A stretch of DNA of 9,494 nucleotides from Burkholderiaceae bacterium (GTDB lineage: Bacteria; Pseudomonadota; Gammaproteobacteria; Burkholderiales; Burkholderiaceae): positions 1 to 9,494 of the forward strand of contig CANISN010000045.1 of assembly GCA_947470165.1 (NCBI GenBank). The letters are read 5' to 3'. The notes under the pieces are model-generated. The model saw nothing but the letters and a program-made list of their open reading frames with translations, was not told where the DNA came from and did no database searches. Positions 6,228 to 9,494 of the stretch are shown here, in pieces. Every line of letters starts with the position of its first letter. Position 1 is the stretch's first letter. The position numbers and the translations under genes are program-made.

Positions 6228-6566
6228 TTAGGAATGTGGATTCAGATTATTTAGGTCGCCATGTAAATGACCACCTTTTTCAATCTCAATTTCAGAATAA
6301 TGAATTGAACCAGTTACTTTTCCAGTCGAGCGAATAATCAGACTGCGTGTTGAAGACACAAACTCATTAGCCTCACCACGAATATCAATGGATTCACCAG
6401 AAAGCTTTCCATTCACGACGCCCGTTGCTTCGATGATAATTTGCTTGGCAGTTAATTCACCCTCTACAACTCCGGAAATCGAAGCAATGTCAGGAACCTC
6501 AAAGTTACCCTTGAGAACTACGCCCTCACCTACAAATAAACAACCTTGTTGATTTACTTCAGCCAT
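6228..6566 (-). CDS. Bactofilin (first of the cluster), 112 aa
   Basis: A minimal bactofilin of nearly pure beta-helix with very short tails (MAEVNQQ at the N-terminus, NNLNPHS at the C-terminus). Repeats are visible from residue 9 to 106: LFVGEGVVLKGNF, ASISGVVEGEL, IIIEATGVVNGKL, IDIRGEANEFV, LIIRSTGKVTGSI and IEIEKGGHLHGDL. In the fourth repeat the usual glycine turn is replaced by ANEF, a local irregularity. The ATG (6564-6566) has a good ribosome binding site, AGGAGT, 4 bases upstream. It is the first gene of the putative seven-gene operon and diverges from the adhesin-E-like gene at 6689, so its promoter must lie in 6567-6688. Three different bactofilins in a row suggest a mixed polymer or specialised subunits. 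Confidence 0.93.
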   Translation of the reverse strand: MAEVNQQGCLFVGEGVVLKGNFEVPDIASISGVVEGELTAKQIIIEATGVVNGKLSGESIDIRGEANEFVSSTRSLIIRSTGKVTGSIHYSEIEIEKGGHLHGDLNNLNPHS

Positions 6567-6688
6567 ACTTACTCCTAGCGCTCGATCAATGTTAAAGATT
6601 CAGGCAATTCTATCAGTTGATTGCTGATTTTGGGCTCTAAAATACACTATTTACTAATAATTTCATCATTTTTTAATTCGAGCACACA
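6567..6688. promoter_or_regulatory. Divergent intergenic region with candidate promoters
   Basis: This 122-base AT-rich interval separates the minus-strand bactofilin operon from the plus-strand adhesin-E-like gene and must carry both promoters. On the plus strand, TTGCTG (6621-6626) and TACACT (6643-6648) are 16 bases apart. On the minus strand, TAGAAT (6607-6612, five of six to the -10 consensus) has no convincing -35 partner. AGGAGT at 6571-6576 is the ribosome binding site of the first bactofilin gene. All promoter assignments are weak matches. Confidence 0.3.
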
Positions 6689-7111
6689 ATGTCGGCAACC
6701 TTCAAAAGCTGCTTTATCTATTGCTTAACGGTTTTTTTGATTAACCCACTTAATCAAGCTCAGGCTAAGTGGGTTTTCATATCCAATGATAATGTTGGCA
6801 ATGCCTATTATTATGATGAGAGCAAAACCGTCAAAAATACTGCCACTAATGAAGTGAGTACCTGGCAACTGATTAGCTACAGCGAAGCCTTAACAGCCCC
6901 CAATGGCGCCCCAACTCAGTCGATTATTCAGGATATATCCTATTTTTGCGTAACCGGTTACGAAAGCTATAAACAGTTTTACATTGGCTATTACTCAGGT
7001 TCTGGAGGCTCTGGAGTAAGCGTTGATCAACTCAATACTGCCGACTCGGCCTGGGATCGAGTCATCCCCGACACGATGAGCTATGTGCTCTTTCAGTTTT
7101 TTTGTAAATAA
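6689..7111 (+). CDS. Secreted protein, surface-adhesin E-like domain
   Basis: The first 26 residues are a Sec signal peptide (hydrophobic CFIYCLTVFLINPL, likely cleavage after AQA). The mature protein starts KWVFISNDN and follows the pattern I know from the surface-adhesin protein E family (Haemophilus protein E and many uncharacterised proteobacterial relatives). This includes an early W, then YYYDESKTVK, a TWQLISYSEA strand, a cysteine in ISYFCVTGYES, a GYYSGSGGSG turn, a late W (SAWDRVIPDTMSY) and a final cysteine at FFCK. The two cysteines probably form a disulphide in the periplasm or on the surface. The length of 140 aa fits the family. No Shine-Dalgarno site is evident before the ATG. 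Host-cell adhesion is a property of the Haemophilus member and should not be assumed here. Confidence 0.72.
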   Translation: MSATFKSCFIYCLTVFLINPLNQAQAKWVFISNDNVGNAYYYDESKTVKNTATNEVSTWQLISYSEALTAPNGAPTQSIIQDISYFCVTGYESYKQFYIGYYSGSGGSGVSVDQLNTADSAWDRVIPDTMSYVLFQFFCK

Positions 7112-7152
7112 CCCCGAGTCCGGTAAGCTAACTAGCCCCTCTGAACCTAGCT

Positions 7153-7521
7153 TTACTGCTTCACTTCCGATCCCTGCTCTGATTTGCCGGAATCGCCCCC
7201 TGCTGGCTTACTGAAGTAACTCATGGGAAAGGTTGACTCAGCACCATAAGGACCTTTAATCCATATTTGGTCGTTGTAGCGCACATAACAACTGCGGGTA
7301 ACGGATCCCAGCGAATTGACTGAGTATGAAAAGTACCAATTTGGCTCTACCCGCCCATTTTCAGCAGTACAGGGTTCGGTTGTGATGTACAAAATATCGC
7401 CATGGGCGGGCATTTGACCCAAAATAGCAGCGCTGCCGTGGCTGGCGGCCATCAAAAGCGTACAAGCTATCAAGAACTTGAATCCAAGAATTTGCTTCAG
7501 GGGGTGCTTTAAAGTAATCAC
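7153..7521 (-). CDS. Small secreted protein of unknown function
   Basis: Family not recognised. The frame is open to an ATG at 7593, but that start would put 38 residues ahead of the hydrophobic signal core. I prefer GTG 7519-7521, which gives a conventional signal peptide: basic TLKHPLKQ, hydrophobic core FLIACTLLMAAS, and cleavage near GSAA. A TATAAT on the minus strand at 7561-7566 would then lie upstream of the start, though without a good -35. The mature protein of about 90 residues has two cysteines (EPCTAENG and TRSCYVRYNDQ), a probable disulphide, and a repeated aromatic pattern (NWYFSYS, QIWIKGPYG). The last 15 residues are polar and probably disordered. It converges on the adhesin-E-like gene and diverges from the M23 peptidase gene, so a periplasmic or surface role fits the neighbourhood. 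Confidence 0.72.
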   Translation of the reverse strand: MITLKHPLKQILGFKFLIACTLLMAASHGSAAILGQMPAHGDILYITTEPCTAENGRVEPNWYFSYSVNSLGSVTRSCYVRYNDQIWIKGPYGAESTFPMSYFSKPAGGDSGKSEQGSEVKQ

Positions 7522-7616
7522 AGGCCTATATTTGAGAGTAAAATGCGTTGTCGCAAAAGAATTATAAGCCTGAAAATTAAACGGGTTGGGCATTTAGTCT
7601 AAATAAATCAAATACT

Positions 7617-7631
7617 TATACTGGGTATATG
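7617..7631 (+). promoter_or_regulatory. Possible -10 element implying a leaderless peptidase mRNA
   Basis: TATACT (7617-7622, five of six to the -10 consensus) ends 6 bases before the ATG at 7629, so a transcript from it would begin at or next to the start codon. No Shine-Dalgarno site precedes the ATG. The -35 position (about 7593-7599) is a poor match, so this is tentative. Confidence 0.3.
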
Positions 7632-8564
7632 CAACTATTTTGGGTATCTGGCTCCACTGGAGCCATTAAGCAGATCAATATCACCAAAGAACGTCTTGTT
7701 CGCCTGGGGATCATTATCTGTAGCTCATTTTTATTGCTAGGAATTCTGATTTTTTCTACTGGTATTCATATTGCCTTAGAAGTAAACCCGGATTTTGCCA
7801 GAGAAGTGAGTGGGGTTGTTACTGTCAAAGAACGTATGGCTTTGGATCAGCGATACAGCAAGCAGCTCAAGAGTATCCAAGATCAGCTCGCCAAGGCGTC
7901 TATGCACTTTAATGAACTCAAGTCCATCAAAGACCGCTACCTTGCAATCTCAACGCCCTATACGGTAAAAAATAAATTTACTGAACCCGCCAATATAGGT
8001 GGCCCCCTGAAGCCTTTGAGCTTTAAATATGAGCCCGCCAAATCTCTAGCAGAAAACCTGGAGGAATCTGTCGGCAAAGCGTCGGAGATGACAGCAATAT
8101 TTAGCAATCTTGAGCCGGAGTGGCAAAAACAATATCAATGGTTGCGAACCCTCCCAATTGGGCCTCCAATTGACGCTAGACTAGGTATGACCAGTAATTT
8201 TGGCGTTCGGGTTGATCCGTTTACAAGGCAATTGGCTCAGCACGCTGGAATTGATTTTGTCACCCCTGCTGGCACCCCGATTGTGGCTGCCGGAGATGGG
8301 ATTGTTGTTAAAGCAGCAGTAGATCCAGCATATGGCAAATTTATTGAAATTTCCCATGGCGAAGGATTTATTTCAAAGTACGCTCACAACAGCAAGCTTT
8401 TAGTGCAGCCTGGTCAGAGAATTACCCGTGGACAACTCATTGCTGAATCAGGCTCTACCGGCCGATCCACTGGCCCACATCTGCATTACGAGATTCACCA
8501 AAATAATGTTTACTTAAACCCTGCCAAAATTTTAGTTTATGCACCACCCTCTGCCTACTGGTAA
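7629..8564 (+). CDS. M23-family (LytM-type) membrane-anchored metallopeptidase
   Basis: Cell-wall endopeptidase that hydrolyses peptide cross-bridges of peptidoglycan, or a regulator with that fold. Residues 1-26 are a cytoplasmic tail (MQLFWVSGSTGAIKQINITK...), 27-46 a membrane segment, and 60-165 a helical, partly coiled-coil periplasmic region. Residues about 185-302 are the LytM domain. Zinc ligands are present: H205 and D209 (HAGID) and H286 of the HLH motif at 284-286. The catalytic-type histidine H253 (YAHNS) and the conserved TSNFGVRVDPFT entry motif are also present. The full set suggests an active enzyme. The opening MQLFWVSG is typical of betaproteobacterial homologues as I recall them, supporting this start. 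M23 peptidases are frequent bactofilin partners, and the cytoplasmic tail is the part that could contact a bactofilin (inferred). Confidence 0.93.
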   Translation: MQLFWVSGSTGAIKQINITKERLVRLGIIICSSFLLLGILIFSTGIHIALEVNPDFAREVSGVVTVKERMALDQRYSKQLKSIQDQLAKASMHFNELKSIKDRYLAISTPYTVKNKFTEPANIGGPLKPLSFKYEPAKSLAENLEESVGKASEMTAIFSNLEPEWQKQYQWLRTLPIGPPIDARLGMTSNFGVRVDPFTRQLAQHAGIDFVTPAGTPIVAAGDGIVVKAAVDPAYGKFIEISHGEGFISKYAHNSKLLVQPGQRITRGQLIAESGSTGRSTGPHLHYEIHQNNVYLNPAKILVYAPPSAYW

Positions 8565-8568
8565 TGGG

Positions 8569-8835
8569 CTAGATTAATCTGGAGATTCTCTGGTAAGCGC
8601 TAATTCTTCTATCAGCACTCATCGGGATTGAATCTAATGGATTGGGACTACTCAATTTTATAAAATTATTGACTGAGGAGAGGTCGGGTGACTGGGAAAT
8701 CTTCAGATCTTGTGGATCTGGCTGCGATCTTTCCATCCGCGTGTCGGGAATGCCAGATCTCCTCTCCTCAATCGTACTGCCAGCTCTTTGGGAGGCGGCA
8801 TTGAGGTAACTAGTTTGAAGGTTCAGCTTATCCAC
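8569..8835 (-). CDS. Hypothetical small polar protein, 88 aa
   Basis: Family not recognised. The frame begins with GTG (8833-8835) and lacks a ribosome binding site, so both start and coding status are uncertain. The protein is rich in S, R, P, D and Q (AGSTIEERRSGIPDTRMERS, then QPDPQDLKISQSPDLSS), with no membrane segment or signal. The C-terminus, DSIPMSADRRISAYQRISRL, could be a short helix. It ends 4 bases from the stop of the M23 gene on the opposite strand. It lies downstream of the cyclic-nucleotide-binding gene on the same strand but is separated from it by 149 bases. It could be a non-coding open frame. Confidence 0.42.
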   Translation of the reverse strand: MDKLNLQTSYLNAASQRAGSTIEERRSGIPDTRMERSQPDPQDLKISQSPDLSSVNNFIKLSSPNPLDSIPMSADRRISAYQRISRLI

Positions 8836-8873
8836 GATTATTAAAAACCCAAAATTTCAACAAGCTTGATCGT

Positions 8874-8896
8874 AGCAAATACTAAGGTATTTTGCT
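8874..8896. repeat. Short inverted repeat (hairpin) between two minus-strand genes
   Basis: AGCAAATAC and GTATTTTGCT flank a 4-base loop (TAAG) and can pair over 9 bp with one bulged base. It lies in the 149-base interval 8836-8984, which otherwise holds nothing I can identify. Neither strand shows a T-run after it, so a terminator role is doubtful; it could act in RNA processing or be chance. Confidence 0.35.
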
Positions 8897-8984
8897 TAGA
8901 AAAGTTCAACCCAATCACATTAATAAAAATAACTCGCAACCAGGGCAGATATTGCCGCCATCTTTTAAATACTCACGATGGACT

Positions 8985-9494
8985 TTAGGATTGTTTGGTG
9001 CTAAACAAAACACCATTTACCTTACTACCAATACCAGCAAGCGTCTTATTATTTTCACGAATGATATCGCACAAAATCTTCATATTATTAATATCTGGTC
9101 GTAGATTTTTTTCTTTGATCATATTCCAAACATCTTCCTTTTGAATTTTATTTTGTACCTGATTAATCACTAAATCGCACAAATTTACTAAAACATATTT
9201 GGCAATTATTGGCTGGGTAACAATCATGACTTCAAAGGCTTTTGATGGTAAAAAAAGGAGTTTGCTAGACTGCTGAGCTTTTACAGATGCTGAGCGAGGC
9301 TTTCCATCAAAAACACCAAACTCACCAACATACTGGCCAGGCAGTACCTCCTTGATCGCTACAGAATCAGCTGGATTACTACTTTGCAGAATCACTTGTA
9401 ACCTGCCCTCGAGTAGGATGTATAAGCCATTTGAAGGATCGCCCTGCTTAAATAAAACACTTCCATAACTCAAAGTCAGTGTCTTGGTATAACC
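8985..9494 (-). CDS. Cyclic-nucleotide-binding domain protein (N-terminus outside window)
   Basis: The frame is open through the right edge. The residues before the TTG at 9471-9473 read GYTKTLT and continue naturally into the domain, so that TTG is internal and the gene is cut. The sequence LSYGSVLFKQGDPSNGLYIL, then LEGRLQVIL, is the standard beta-roll opening of the Crp/CAP-type cNMP-binding domain. GEFGVFDGKPRSASVKA is the phosphate-binding cassette, with the Glu and the Arg-Ser pair expected in proteins that really bind a cyclic nucleotide. The region after the domain, about 80 residues, is helical and basic and shows no winged helix-turn-helix. It is therefore probably not a Crp-type regulator but a small stand-alone sensor, or the C-terminal end of a larger protein whose other domains lie outside the window. 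Confidence 0.88.
   Translation of the reverse strand, partial: GYTKTLTLSYGSVLFKQGDPSNGLYILLEGRLQVILQSSNPADSVAIKEVLPGQYVGEFGVFDGKPRSASVKAQQSSKLLFLPSKAFEVMIVTQPIIAKYVLVNLCDLVINQVQNKIQKEDVWNMIKEKNLRPDINNMKILCDIIRENNKTLAGIGSKVNGVLFSTKQS

Noticed and set aside
7125..7152. Weak inverted repeat AAGCTA / TAGCTT between convergent genes
   Set aside because: Only 6 bp with a long loop and no T-run; not a credible intrinsic terminator.
8571..8580. Perfect 10-base palindrome AGATTAATCT at the 3' ends of convergent genes
   Set aside because: Too short and AT-rich to be significant, with no loop and no T-run.
8892..9104. Plus-strand 70-codon frame
   Set aside because: About half lies antisense to the cyclic-nucleotide-binding gene, and it has no recognisable protein features or ribosome binding site.
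1..9494. Search for CRISPR arrays, tRNA or rRNA genes, insertion sequences and transposase genes
   Set aside because: No regularly spaced repeats, no RNA gene signatures, no transposase motifs or terminal inverted repeats were seen by eye.

Overview
The window most likely comes from a betaproteobacterium of the Burkholderiaceae, probably Polynucleobacter or a close relative. This rests on recognising several proteins (the rubrerythrin C-terminus, the M23 peptidase beginning MQLFWVSGSTG, the bactofilins) and on moderate base composition; no search was run. TAA, TAG and TGA all end intact genes, so the genetic code is standard.

Left part (1-2158): the 3' end of a rubrerythrin gene with a strong hairpin terminator, then a convergent hypothetical gene (362-922, minus). 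From about 930 to 2158 there is a decayed accessory patch. It holds two plus-strand genes broken by in-frame stops without detectable frameshifts (1032-1379 and 1866-2141). The first reads as a small secreted Rap1a/Tai-like protein and the second may be a relative. Between them lies a minus-strand pair of small genes (1778-1596 and 1581-1396).

Central part (6566 down to 2159, minus): seven genes on one strand, most with tiny gaps or 4-base overlaps, probably one operon. In transcription order they are three different bactofilins (112, 157 and 138 aa), a ParA/MinD-family ATPase, a 114-aa acidic-tailed protein, a 398-aa protein with three membrane segments, and a 182-aa protein translationally coupled to it. 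Bactofilins are polymerising cytoskeletal beta-helix proteins and ParA/MinD ATPases position cellular cargo. The arrangement suggests a bactofilin scaffold with a positioning ATPase and a membrane-anchored partner, and it is the most interesting element here.

Right part (6689-9494): a secreted protein resembling surface-adhesin E (plus), a small secreted protein of unknown role (minus), a membrane-anchored M23 (LytM-type) peptidase with all expected zinc and active-site residues (plus), a small polar hypothetical protein (minus), and a cyclic-nucleotide-binding domain protein cut by the window edge (minus). Bactofilins and M23 peptidases often work together in shaping the cell wall, so the peptidase may belong functionally with the bactofilin operon about 1 kb away, although it is transcribed separately.
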